This document shows, piece after piece, positions 11,678-22,681 of a DNA stretch of 64,000 nt. Position 1 is the first letter of the stretch. Each line of letters begins with the position of its first letter. This DNA comes from Oikopleura dioica. Its lineage: Eukaryota; Chordata; Appendicularia; Copelata; Oikopleuridae. The notes beneath the pieces were generated by a model. That model worked only from the letters and a program-made list of their open reading frames with translations, was not told where the DNA came from and ran no database searches. The position numbers were made by a program, and so were the translations under genes. The DNA is taken from positions 9,982,501 to 10,046,500 of the forward strand of contig OU015569.1 in the NCBI GenBank assembly GCA_907165135.1, in the 5' to 3' direction.

Positions 11678-14600
11678 TTATTTTTCTTTGGACTGAAGAA
11701 CACGGAAATCATCGATGCTTTTGTATTTGGCGAGGATAGCTTTAAGTTCAGGATTGATGCCTTGGTCAGTGCGCCCCGAGTATCTCAAAAACGCCCAGAA
11801 TTTCTCCAAACCGTAGAGTTGGCCGTTCTTGTAATCTTCGAGGGTGTCTGCCTGGAAGTGTTTGTACACTTCTAATCGGAACTTTTTCTCAAGACCATAA
11901 GAGTAGAATCGGAAAAGACTCTCGATTCCGTATCTGAAAATTTAGTTACTTACATCAAGAATATGATAACTCTCTTTTATGAATTCAAACTTTAATGAAC
12001 TCTTACCTAGCATGTGGAGTTGTGGCTTCTCTGGCATCTGATAAGGCATTGCGTCTGAACTCTTCATACATTCCTTTGTTGAAGTTGTCGCGAAGGAAGA
12101 AGCTCCAGAAGCGGAAGAGCGTCTTCATTTCTTTAGACTCACCCGCGCCCTGTTCCACGCGCTCGGTCAAACAGTTCGATTGGTACTTGAGGTAGGGCTG
12201 TTGAATAAATCCTAAAGCCCGATGTAAGATTTTTGAGTATCGATGACGGCACAAACCTTTTTCTTTGAGTAGATTATGAGAGTCAGGGTTTGTAAAGGCA
12301 GGGATCGACTGAGGCGTGTTGGTGTCTGCTTCCTGACCCTTGAGCTCAGACGGCAAGTCTTCGCACATTGAGGTCTGGCGACTTCTTGTATTCAAATGCG
12401 GTCTTATATCGAAGTACCTAAAGTTGTATGTAATAGACGTGATACTCGATTTAGGTATTTCACCATCCGACTTCTTCTTCTTCGAATTCCGGGTTCAAAT
12501 GCGAGAGCTTTTTCTTGAGACCAGGCTTCGCTTCCTTCTTCTTCTTGTCTTTGTCTGCCAGAGGGTACCATCTCGGAGCCTGGGTATTGCTTTTGCTGGG
12601 CGTTGTTGGAATCGCTCGTGGCGTTTTGGAGCCAGTTGGCGTAACAGCTTTTGCTGCTGTCGGAGGAGGCTGTGTAGAGGGCGAGGGTGAAGCTGTTCCG
12701 TCAATCTGACGTTTTTTCTCGTCAAATTCCTCCGCCGGAAGATCCTTGATCTACGAATATCATCATTTAGAAAGCCATGAGAATAGCAATAGGCGTTTGC
12801 TCGAAAAAGTAACAGACTTATGCTCGTAGATTATTTAATTCACAATATATAAAGAAATGAAAGTTATTTATCAGCGTTTTGCACGCACCTTGGAGTTCTG
12901 GTCGTCTTCATTGTTGAGATGATTAGCCCACTTTGCGCGCTCCATCATAAAGATACCGTCCGAAATAATACGCGCTTGTTCAGCATTGTATTTCTTTCGG
13001 TTCTTGGGATCAGCGGTTCGTTCATTGACGCTGCGAACTTTCTGCGGGGGTGTCTGAAATTTATGATGAGCGAGATCCTGAAATTCGTGCCGTCATCACT
13101 TTGTTCGGGCGCGTCATTTTCAGCGAGTTCAAAATAAAAAAAGGATTCACAATCTCCTCAAACTAACGAGACATGGGACCCAAACATGTGACAATGAAAA
13201 CATTCTAGAGACGTTACCTTGGCGATAATGACAACATGGCTGAGTTCTTCGTCGGGGATATTAGCGGTTTCGTCATCGCTTTCACTATTGTAGTCGTTGT
13301 TTTCAGGGAGATCCTCGTCGGAGTCCTCTTGGTCGAATTTGAAGTCAAGCTCGTCGAGCTCTGGCTTTGGCTTCGCAAAGTCGTTCGTAGGACGGCTTGT
13401 TTCAGTGGGTGTCACGGACTTTCCGCCTTGCGATTCACTTGCCCGGCCGAGTCGCTTATTTTTCGCTACTAGCCATCCTTCATCAACGTCGCTATCGTCG
13501 TCAGCGTCTTCTAACAATGAAAGGTAAGAATGTTTGACAAAGTTATGCTTACGGTTTTTGGCAGCTGCTAAAGCTTCGTCAAATGTCTCTGTAACGGGAG
13601 TATCTGCAGCGCCACTTGATGGAATAGGCGCTTTTGGAACGAATTCTTGAGCGTTGATATTCCATTGGCTTTTGACTTTCTCTTCTGAACGGGTATTCGC
13701 TTTTTCATTCTTTGCGCTTTTCTTCGATGCCTTCAAATAAAGATTATTGGTCCTGTTATCAGATATTTAAACATACTTTTTTGGATGTCTCGTTCGGCTG
13801 TCCTAAAACTTCGACAGAGCTTGCACTAGCAGGAAGCAACGAGTCTGGAATATTCTTCACGGTACTTTCGTCTTTGTTAATAACCCACTAAAGAGACGTG
13901 AAGCAGATTAAAAAAAGCGATTCAACCTTGGTAGGAGCTTGTCGAGAGCGAATCATTTTCTTGCCGGCAACTCCGATGACCTCGAGTTCTTTGGAGCCAA
14001 CAAGAGAGCTTTCAATGAAAGAGAGTCGGTTCGACACGCCGTTAGTTAGTTCGCGAACACGCTTGAAGTCTGCTATGGTTGTTACGGGCAAGCAGCCATC
14101 CTCGTTCATTTTTTTACGAATCCAGTAGTCTTAACTCAGAGTAAAACACGTTTCAGGGCTGATCTTATTGCACCTTTAGCCAAATTTGCGTCCGAAAAGT
14201 AGTATTCAATCTGTTTGATGAGAGAGAGCTTGATGTCCTCTTCTGTTACGAGTGGAGGCTCTGGAGTAGAGACTGGGTAGTAGCCCTCGTAATGAGGATA
14301 GCCACCGACCGCTTGATATCTAAAAATATTGATAATCAATTTCTCAAATTTAGACGATTCGACGTACCCTTCTTGATTGTACCACATGTTGGGGTCATAA
14401 CCGCCAGCATACGGAGCGACAGCGATTTTAGGATCTCTCGGCTTGCTACTTGGCCCCTTTCTTGGCCGTCGAGCTCTCTTGTTTTCCGCACCTCTTTTGG
14501 CGTCCTTGCTCTCGCCGTTAGTTTCCTTCTTGCCCCTCGGTCTCGAGTTGTTCGAAGTGACATCGATCGACTGTCTTTGATTTTTCTAAAATAATATTGT

Positions 14601-15677
14601 GAATCCCTATCAAAAATATAAACATGTTAATTCACAATTTTTGAGACCTTTGGGCGATCCTTTCGTCGATCTTCTGAGGGTTTCTTTTCGGTAGGAGCTT
14701 TTGTCTCTGCATTTGTTTTATCGGCAAGAGGCTTTTCTGCGCGCTTTGGCTCTGGCTTGGCGCCTTCACCATCGCTTTTTACGTTTTTAGCTTCTTCGAC
14801 TGTCGGCCACTCGGGTGAGTTCGCTTGAGGATCAACTAAGCAGACAATTAGAATAAGTAGAGATTTCAGTAAAAGACATTAACGCAAGTGTCTTTTTACC
14901 TTTTTCAATCTTTGCCCAGCCCTTGGCAGCTGAAGCTGGTGCTTCCACTTTAGGTGCAGGTTTCGCAGCTTTCTGTGCAGCAGCTTCCTTCGGTGCCTCT
15001 TTCTTAGGTTCAATAACCTTTTTCGGCGCCTGATTCGGCTTTGGTGCAGTTTTATTTTCCTTTGCAGCGGCTGGGGTTTCTTTCTTTACCGGCAGCGGCG
15101 TCGCTGCTTTGACAGGTAAGGGCGTATTAGCTTTCGTTACTAAAAGATTCGCTAAGAACCTGAAAACTCATATAAATCTCATACCTGCAGGAGCTGACCC
15201 CCATGCAGACTTTGTTGGAGGTGGAGCTGGTATTAGAATGGTTTCTTTAACCTTCACTGGCTCTGGTTGGCTCTTTTCACTGCCTTGAGAGTCAACCTCA
15301 TCAGACTAGAAGGCAAAGGATCAGGCATTATATTTTTTATAATGATACCTTTGTGCCAACTTCTTCAGCTTTCGAAGTCTTTGAGTCGGCATTAGCGTCA
15401 GCCTTTTTGTCACCACCTCGACCAGGGCGACGTCGATTTGGTCTTTTACGAGCTGATAAAAGACAATTATCAGAAAGCAGCTGAGGACTTAGAAGTTACC
15501 TGACTTCTTCTTTTCTTGTGAGCTCGCAGTAGCGGCTGGTTGTCTCTTGTCGATCTTTTTCTTTTCAACAACTTCGTTCCAACCTTCCTCTACTTCCTGA
15601 GGTGGCGGCGTAGACGTCTGATTGAAGTTTTGAAATTTAAAAGCAGAAAGTGAACGTACCTTCGGGCTTGAACTCAT
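11678..15677 (-). CDS. LARP1: La-related protein 1 (LARP1)
   Basis: An RNA-binding regulator of 5'TOP mRNAs acting downstream of mTORC1. Seventeen exons give 1003 residues in one frame: 15660-15677, 15500-15617, 15349-15452, 15185-15305, 14900-15139, 14648-14835, 14368-14585, 14174-14319, 13927-14129, 13777-13887, 13553-13730, 13218-13510, 12889-13053, 12464-12750, 12257-12417, 12007-12211, 11678-11933. The N-terminus is low-complexity (Lys/Pro/Ala). The La motif is in the middle ([20 protein letters not shown]), and a conserved internal segment ([11 protein letters not shown]) precedes the C-terminal DM15 cap-binding repeats ([54 protein letters not shown]). Introns are GT-AG, mostly 39-73 nt. 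Exon 13553-13730 could also read through its 42-nt in-frame intron. It lies 176 nt downstream of the SMURF gene and may be co-transcribed with it. Confidence 0.95.
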
Positions 15678-15853
15678 TTTGGAATAAACACAACTTGGGA
15701 GTGTGTTCTGCGTTCTTTCAAAATGAATTATTGGTTATTTGATCCGATCATAATTATCTTAAAATGAACAAAATTTAAAGCAATCGGAGAAAAGAAACAC
15801 GCGATCAGGCATTCAGGTATCCAGCGAAAAAGAGCGAAAAGAAAAGAAGAAAA

Positions 15854-18211
15854 TTATTTATCATGGAAGCCGATAGTTTCGTTAATTGCAAAGTGAAGTT
15901 TTTCGGAGAATTGTTCACGTGATTCGTAAATCGGAATGTCAAGGCGATTGAAACAAGTATGAGCTTTAGGAAGGAGATCAGGAGACCCCTCAATAAGGAC
16001 AAGGCTGAAAGGTCGTACAGAATTGGAATCTTTATTTGTTGCACCACGAAGGTTTTTGAAGCCTGCGACAGGTACCCGCGAGCTGCCTGTGCAAAATTGA
16101 AGAAGACGCGCGCGATTCACGTCGTCCATGGAACGCACAATAGTCCAGAACCATGTAACGAGCTCAGAGTCCGCGCTGAAAGGGCTTAAAAGAGAATATA
16201 GAGGGAAGAGTACTTACGTTAGGTGTCCGTATTTAGTGTTGCGCTGCCAGTCATCAACATCGATGGAGGCTAAGCCGCAAAGGACTAGTTCGAGCTCTCG
16301 TGAGTCGAAAACGCACAAGAAACTTGAAGGAACTATTTCAAAGAGTCCACTCTTGAGCGCTTGCAGCTGCTGCTCAGTATCACGTGATAGACGCCACGCC
16401 ACGTAAAGTGCAACATAGTCTCGCTAGAAGATTACTTAGTGATGGGTTCGAAAAAGGGTTCAGTCACCTTATTTAGCTCGGTGAGAGTAATTTTATCACC
16501 ATCGGGGCATAGATTCGCAGTTTTCTGTTCGCCAAGCACATCCCAGTCGACTGTAAAAGGCTGATCACCAAGGCCATTTTCGACGACATCGTTTTCAAGG
16601 ATCCAAGAGAGATTTTTATGAAGGTCATCATCTACCCCTTTCAGATCTTCAAGCGACAGTGGCAGCGAAAGGAGCTAACAAATCATTAGTGAAAGAAAAA
16701 AATTGACAATGGGTACTTGTTTGTAAATGATAGGAGAAAAAGCAGCATCGATGTAGTGCCCGTGGAAAATAGCGATGCCAAGCACGCGTCCGATGAACTA
16801 AAATTAACAGCGATAAATCTCGTTTGAAAGGCTCAATTACCTTGAAGTAGTTTAAGTGGTCAGGATTAGCGGACGATATCGGACTCAACTGCAGAAGATA
16901 GTCATCATCAGTAACATACTCGAAAAGCCCGTAATCTGGCGAGAACATTTGCTTCGAGAGTAAGTAGAGCCATTCTCGGGCGACACCGCCATAGTCAATG
17001 CCAATTTCTTTATCGAAAGTGATGTACAGGCGACTGTGGAGAAGATTTGCGGGGCATGCGAAGATAGCTCGGTAAGAAGACTCAAAGACATCTTCTCGTC
17101 TTGAGATATGTTTTTCAAAATGAATAGATATTATATCTATTGCAAATTATAATTTATAATAAAACGAGGCTAGGGACGAAAACAGAAACGCTGAAAACAA
17201 GTGCCTAAGTGATATTTTTAGCGCAGGATTCCCCTTGTCTGCAGAACGATGAAAAGTTCGGCTCAATTCGGAACGCAGGTGATATAGCTTTGATTGCAAC
17301 CGGACGCCAAACGATGCAGCAGCCGGAGCTGATGCTGGCGAGCGTGGAGTTAAAGGTTGTTCCAAACGGGGGTCTGTATATTGAGTTGTCTCGGTCTAAC
17401 ATATAAGATTTATGCTCAAAATAGCCGGAAAACCTCGTGATTAATGTAATAAGGACGACCATTGTCAAGTGTTCTGATCTCCCAGCCAGGGGAAGCGGTC
17501 CTTCAGATTGGACACGCCTCCGCGGAAATCGTGGATCGTGCCAAGTCTTCTGTCCAGTATTGTGGTTCAACCAAAACACTTGTCCTTTGTTTGTGACTCT
17601 TCTTTCATAATGTCTTAAGAATCATCTACTGATATTATTTTATGTGATTCTCATACTTTGGCAGCGGCGGTCCATGGATTATATCACGGCGGAAGTAATC
17701 CTTTTATGAGTTGAAAAATAGACAGCGAATTAAAATAGCCGCAAGCTTGTAGGCCAAAAAGCAATTTCTTATACAAAGACAGCACAGATTTCTTTTATTT
17801 TGGAATTTCAACTGCTTCCTGATCATGCTGCGGCCGTGAACGTGCCTCTGCGGGTGCTGAGGGACGGCGTGGGGCACGCGAGTTAACCTCTAAATAAACA
17901 ACGCCGCTATTGGCTTGATCTTTCGGGTTTCGCAAGCTGAGACTCTGGACTCCCCCTTGTTGCTTTAACCGCTCGATTTTAGCCGAAGAGAGATGCGTTC
18001 CACCGAGCACTTTCTTTCGCTTGTAGTCAATCACTTCCACTGTCAAACCATCTCGCTTTGAAATGGACAGATCGAAGTCCTGGTTGAATTTAGGCGCATC
18101 GTTCTCCGCCACGTTTTTCGTCTGAACCGACAAGTTTTTCCCATCGATTGCTATACGACAGAAGACCGATGGCTTGCTCTTTACGATGGTTGAACATTGT
18201 TGAATAACAAT
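15854..18211 (-). CDS. SMURF: SMURF-type C2-WW-HECT E3 ubiquitin ligase (frame-disrupted)
   Basis: A HECT ligase of the SMURF group, which ubiquitinates SMADs and receptors carrying PPxY motifs. Exons (minus): about 18211-17813 (C2 domain), 17700-17657, 17613-17434 (WW1 with QVFWLNHNTGQKTWHDPRF and the start of WW2), 17395-17232, 17099-16841, 16797-16717, 16674-16468, 16423-16218, 16175-15854. HECT hallmarks are IDYGGVAREWLYLLS, FIGRVLGIAIFHGHYIDAAF and the catalytic cysteine in LPKAHTCFNRLDIP. Intron 17100-17231 starts with GA. The first coding exon is unresolved; an ATG at 18374 followed by DNIRIR would suit the C2 start but has no clear donor. Exon 17434-17613 is one nucleotide short: after GPLP the frame slips within a CCCC run in WW2. 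Without that slip, all other exons join in phase. Confidence 0.85.
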
Positions 18212-18873
18212 CTACTATTATATATAAATAGCGTTGATTTGTTTCGCTGAAGTTCTACATGGTGTGTTTTGTTTCCAAAATAGAAAGTCGTGCCCACGCT
18301 CAACCCATACTGAATAGAGAGCTCTTCAAGCCCTTGACTTGTTTTATCGACAATCGGATGCGTATGTTATCCATTCCATGTTCTAGGTAAACCCTTGTTA
18401 TCAATGTCTGAGTTAGAGCAGACCTTGTTTAAGGAAACTAGGGAAAGAAAAAATAGGTCAGATTTTTTTGAATATATTTATTACATGTGGCAGTACACAT
18501 CCCATTTTCAATGTGTATAAGAAAAGATATGAGTAGTTAATAATCTGAGGTAAGAGCTGGAAGGAGAGCAATGTTGAGAAGAATTCGTGAAAGTTGAAGA
18601 TAAGGATACTTTCAACCGGTGAGAGCTGGTAAGGTTTACCACAATGGGAAAACATCACAACTCAAGCCCGTTGAGAGTAACCTTGGTAAGGTCAGTAGAG
18701 CAATGAATAAATTGAAGATAAGAAAGGAAACGCTGTTAAGCTGTGAACAACTGGGCAACTTAAAAGATAAGCCAAAATTGCTAGCGTTTACATAGCCTCA
18801 AACTGTGATTTCTGAAGCACGTACGCTTTCAATTAGTAGCTTAATTTGTTTGTGACCCGCGCTGTAAAGGCAG
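18212..18873. other. spacer between FLOT1 and the SMURF-like gene
   Basis: About 660 nt between the FLOT1 stop and the recognised C2 exon of the SMURF-like gene. It must contain the 5' exon and promoter of the latter. A candidate ATG lies at 18374-18372 (minus) but its splice donor is not obvious. No other feature is seen. Confidence 0.4.
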
Positions 18874-20275
18874 CTAATAACTTGCAAGTTTGTGTCCTGT
18901 CATCGACTCCACGACTTGTGGTAGACGGGTGACCACGTCAAGAATCTGAATTTAAAACAATCATTATTCTTGCTTTGGAAAAATTTGTTTACCTCGCCAG
19001 TGAGTCTTGAAGCACCGATTTCGCCATTTCCAGTTGAGACCATCGTGATCTTTCCTGTCTGGGCCAAAGGAGCAGCCACTTCTTCGGCAATCTATAAAGA
19101 GGTCAGCCGTTATAATCGAATTAACATTTTCAGGATTACCTTTGGAAGAGTTTCCAAAACCATGTCGACGATAGCAGCGTCTTTGTATTTGTTCCACGCA
19201 GCTGCCTTCTTTCTCATCTGGTCGGCTTCGGCCTTGGCCTTCTCTTGGATAGCGTACGCCCGGGCTTCACCCTGCAATCGCAATTGCTCAGCCTCTGCTT
19301 CTGCTTCCAGAACCATTCGAAGACGAGTAGCTTCAGCTTCCACTTCAAGCTTATACTTTTCGGCTTCTGCAGGCTTCTTGACTCGTGCTTCAAGTTCTTT
19401 TTGCTTGCGAAGTATCTCCTGATCCTGCAGCTCAATCTGTCGCTTTCGCTCGATCATTTTGACCTGCATTTCAGCGTCCTTCACTTGTTGTCGAGTCAAC
19501 GCTTCCTGAAGCTTCGTAGCCAAGTCGGAAATGGCCTTCTGCGTCTGGATTTCTTGATCATTCTGTGCCTTCCGCAAGTCAAAGTCCCGTTTTGACTGGG
19601 CAATCGCCGTGTCGTTTTGGTACTTGGACTCCATTCGTTCTTTCTCCGCGTGCGAGTTCTTGATCGCCGAGTTCATTTTCGCCTCTGCTTCACCTTTTCG
19701 TGCGTCTCGTTTGACTAACGCTGTTTGGCCTCGGCCGAGAGACGCAAGATACTCGTGGTTGTCATGAATATCCTTGAGGGTGTAGGAGACGACTGTGATC
19801 CCCATTGTGTGCATATCAGTGATAGACACCTCGAACACTTGTTCAGAGAAAGACTTTCGATCTTGGTAAATCTCTTCCACTGTCATCGTACCCATAATAG
19901 CGCGTTGATGACCTTCCATTGTTTCCAAGGCAATATGGCGGATTTCTTCTTCGTTCTTTCCCAAAAAATGCATGCATGCTAGGAGAGATATTTAGACCTT
20001 TTTTGATTGGCAGTGGACAAACCTCTATTTAGTAGGTCCTTGTCTTCTGATCCGATTTTGATCTGGGCGATACCGATGCAGGAAATCGGAACACCTTGCT
20101 TGGTGTTCACAGAAACCGACTTGATTTGTAAGGTCATCGCATTGAGTGAGAGGCGCTGGACTTTCTGGAAGATAGGCCACACCCATGCTCGACCACCACA
20201 AATCGTCTCAGGCTCAGACTTGCCGCATCCGGACACGACCATCGCTTCGTTTGGACCACATGTTTCGAAGCCCAT
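18874..20275 (-). CDS. FLOT1: flotillin-1
   Basis: A membrane-microdomain scaffold of the SPFH family. Exons 20023-20275, 19140-19978, 18993-19091, 18874-18945 give 420 residues, close to the usual flotillin-1 length. The N-terminus starts [16 protein letters not shown], matching the flotillin-1 subfamily, and includes the SPFH/PHB region ([44 protein letters not shown]). A long Ala/Glu-rich coiled coil follows ([16 protein letters not shown]), then the conserved C-terminal [13 protein letters not shown]. Introns are GT-AG, 44-48 nt. ATG 20275 was preferred over an upstream in-frame ATG at 20323 because a splice acceptor (TTCATTCAG) ends one base before it, fitting spliced-leader addition. 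The NIP7 stop is only 62 nt upstream, so this is probably the third gene of an operon. Confidence 0.95.
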
Positions 20276-20279
20276 TCTG
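20276..20279 (-). promoter_or_regulatory. probable trans-splice acceptor before FLOT1
   Basis: On the minus strand the sequence CAATTCATTCAG ends at 20277, and the ATG of FLOT1 follows after a single A. A pyrimidine-containing 3' splice site with no upstream donor in the 62-nt intercistronic gap is what spliced-leader addition in tunicate operons looks like. Confidence 0.55.
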
Positions 20280-20337
20280 AATGAATTGAAATGTTTAGGC
20301 AGTTCATACGAGGCAGTTTTCATTCTTTATTCATTCA

Positions 20338-21054
20338 TTAGATCAACGTGTCTTCCGCTCTGATGTACTCTCCAATATCGGCCTGATGAAAGACCACAAT
20401 ATTCATGGGATCGGCCTTTCTGATTTCACTCGTGTTCTTTGCTTTTGACGGTTTACGAAAAGTCAAATTACAATGGTAATTTACCAGCGCATCATCTAAT
20501 TACGAATCATAAACATTCCTGCAACCCCGAATCCAAGCGGAACATCATTCATCGTGTAGACAACGACTCCTTGATACTGATCCGTATTCTCTGTCACTCG
20601 ACCAAGTCCTGATTTTAACACGTGGTTCCCATAGAGGAAGCTCTGAAAATATATACGTCATTAAATCAATCAATCGTAAAAAATGTTTTCTACCTGTTCA
20701 CTGCTGGCTTTGAGCCACACCTTGAACTGCGCGTATGGGGCGAGATAGTCGAGAGCTGTTATCTGTAGGCGAAATTTCTTCGTTTTCGTGAATTTACCAA
20801 AACAGACACCGACAGAGATCAGGTTCTCGCGCGCGCAACTTCCTGCCTTCTTTACAATATCTTCCGAGGCGTAGTAGACTCGCTCTTTGTGCAAAATAAA
20901 CTGGTATTTTCCATCCGATCGCTCTAACAGACGCTTTATATTCTCGCTTCTAAAATATTGCTCAATCATCGGAAAGGCTAGTTAAAATTTACCCGATGTA
21001 GTTTGCCAATTTTTCAAAGAAAGCCTTGGTTTCATCGCCATGCAGAGGACGCAT
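20338..21054 (-). CDS. NIP7: 60S ribosome biogenesis factor NIP7
   Basis: A PUA-domain protein needed for pre-rRNA processing and 60S assembly in the nucleus. Exons 20993-21054, 20694-20949, 20519-20642, 20338-20441 give 181 residues, against 180 in human. Characteristic segments are [51 protein letters not shown] and the terminal [20 protein letters not shown]. The third intron (20442-20518, 77 nt) begins with GA and ends with AG: only this join gives the conserved [19 protein letters not shown]. Reading through or using a GT donor gives an immediate stop. ATG 21054 matches the family start (MRPL). It is preceded by an acceptor-like CAG two bases upstream, and the MCRS1 stop is 99 nt further up, so it is probably the middle gene of an operon. 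Confidence 0.95.
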
Positions 21055-21059
21055 TTCTG
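21055..21059 (-). promoter_or_regulatory. probable trans-splice acceptor before NIP7
   Basis: The minus strand reads TTGAACAG then AA and the NIP7 ATG. The acceptor AG lies three nucleotides before the start codon inside the 99-nt gap after MCRS1, as expected for trans-splicing of a downstream operon gene. Confidence 0.5.
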
Positions 21060-21153
21060 TTCAAGATAATTCTGAATAGAACACGTGAATTATTCCTATG
21101 TCGACTTCCATGTGGCAATGATATGACGGAAGAATTCAAGTCCCAGACAGTTT

Positions 21154-22579
21154 TTAGTAATCTAGCCTTCTAAATATTAAATTCACGGTCTGGACTTGGA
21201 TCAGCGAATTATACGACAGCCAGCTTGTTGCATTAGGCCCAATCTAAAAAACTTTATTGAGGTGCGAAGGATATGATGAAACTTGCCTGCAAGCCGTCGA
21301 CAATAACAGGTCGGTCTCCGCAATTTCTCAGAAGGAAAACATTTTTCGATTTTTCGACAGATTTGCTTATCAAACACTGCCGCCTGTTAACGCGAGAAGA
21401 ACCGATTTCCTTCGTTAGATCGACATCAACATCTCCCCGCCCTAGGGAGAAATTGATAAAAATTTTTTATTGGCATTGTTCTACAAACCTATTGTTATCT
21501 GATCGAGTTCATCGGGGAAATAAAAAGAGGTAAAATCTCCGTAGATGTGAGCGCAATACTTTTTGAGTTTGTCAGGAGAGCTTTCTGTATTTTTTCGGGG
21601 AATGGCAGGTAATGTATTTGGGGCTTCATCTGCGGGGACAGCGGTGGCAGGGGGACGGCAGGCACAGGGCCTTCTGCGGCCATTTTCTGCGGCAGGACGG
21701 GGACAGTCGCAAGGGCTTTTATTTCCGTTTGCTGCAGACTTAACTTTCTCTTTTTCTTCTTCTTTATACTTCTGAATCAATTCCATTGTGTTGAGAATTT
21801 CGTGCATCTTTTGCATTTCGGCACGCTGCTGTCGCAAACGATGGTGCGTCTCATAGTCGATCTCGTTCAAATCCAGGTCCAGAGTGAGCACATCCTGATG
21901 TTGAAGGCTCATCGACGGATGAGGTAACTGAAATTTGTATAAAAAAGAGCTCTTTGTCCGCAGCAGGGATCCTGAAGAATGATCGATTCCTGCATTTTCT
22001 TACCGTTTGGTCATTGTGCAATCGATATTTGTAAAGCAATTTCCATTGCTCGTAAAGGGACGCTGGCGTACGACAGCTGTGGAAACGGGCAGCATTCGAA
22101 TTCAAAAACCTAGCAAAGTAACCGAGCGAAGGATCCTTGATTGCGCCGATCTCCTAAACATCTATTAGCGAGGACCTAATCAGACATCTTACTTCAATAA
22201 TAATTTCGTTCTCCTTTTCCGAAAATAAACAGCTCTCTTTCACAGCCTTCTTGAACGCGTTGAGACTGAGAGCTGATATTTCAGAACTCGCCGCGGCGGC
22301 TACATTTTTCCCCGTAAGCAATTTTCGCCACCTATCTTCGATTTCCGACAAGGTAAAGTAACAGGAAAAAGTAACGGCATTATGAACCAATTCAAGATCG
22401 TGCAACTGCTCGATAGCAATCTTTAGCTAAGAACAAATTTTACAAGCTTGACCAGGAACGCTTCTCACTTTTAGATCGTCTTCAGCCTGCCACCGCTGCT
22501 CGATCCTTTCGACGACGAATTCTTGCTTCTCACTCTTTTTTTCCCTCTTTGATGTCCGCTCTCGGTCTTTCTTTGGCAT
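21154..22579 (-). CDS. MCRS1: microspherule protein 1 homologue (FHA domain)
   Basis: A nucleolar/chromatin protein found in NSL and INO80 complexes in other animals. Exons 22469-22579, 22193-22426, 22004-22153, 21489-21927, 21287-21441, 21154-21243 give 392 residues in frame. The N-terminal MCRS_N domain is visible in RWQAEDDLK, FSCYFTLSEIEDRWRKLL and LYEQWKLLYKYRL. A coiled coil follows (LNEIDYETHHRLRQQRAEM), then a Pro/Cys/Ala-rich linker. The C-terminal FHA domain includes ITIGRGDVDVDLTKEIGSSR and NCGDRPVIVDGLQ. The last intron (21244-21286) uses a GC donor (GCAAG). The start at 22579 (MPKKDRERT) was chosen because an acceptor-like TTTTTTCAG lies just upstream; additional 5' coding sequence to 22681 is possible. 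It is probably the first gene of the MCRS1-NIP7-FLOT1 operon. Confidence 0.9.
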
Positions 22580-22681
22580 TGTCTGACCTAGATCAGACTC
22601 TGAAAAAATTTTTCCAGGTAATTCTCTTTTCGAATAGAGTGGAGATTGAGGGTTAGCTCGTTCAATCACATTCAGGAACAT

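Noticed and set aside
17205-17579. Long minus-strand ORF continuing past the first WW domain as a distinct protein
   Set aside because: Beyond GPLP it is the wrong frame of the second WW domain; the continuation is an artefact of the frame break.
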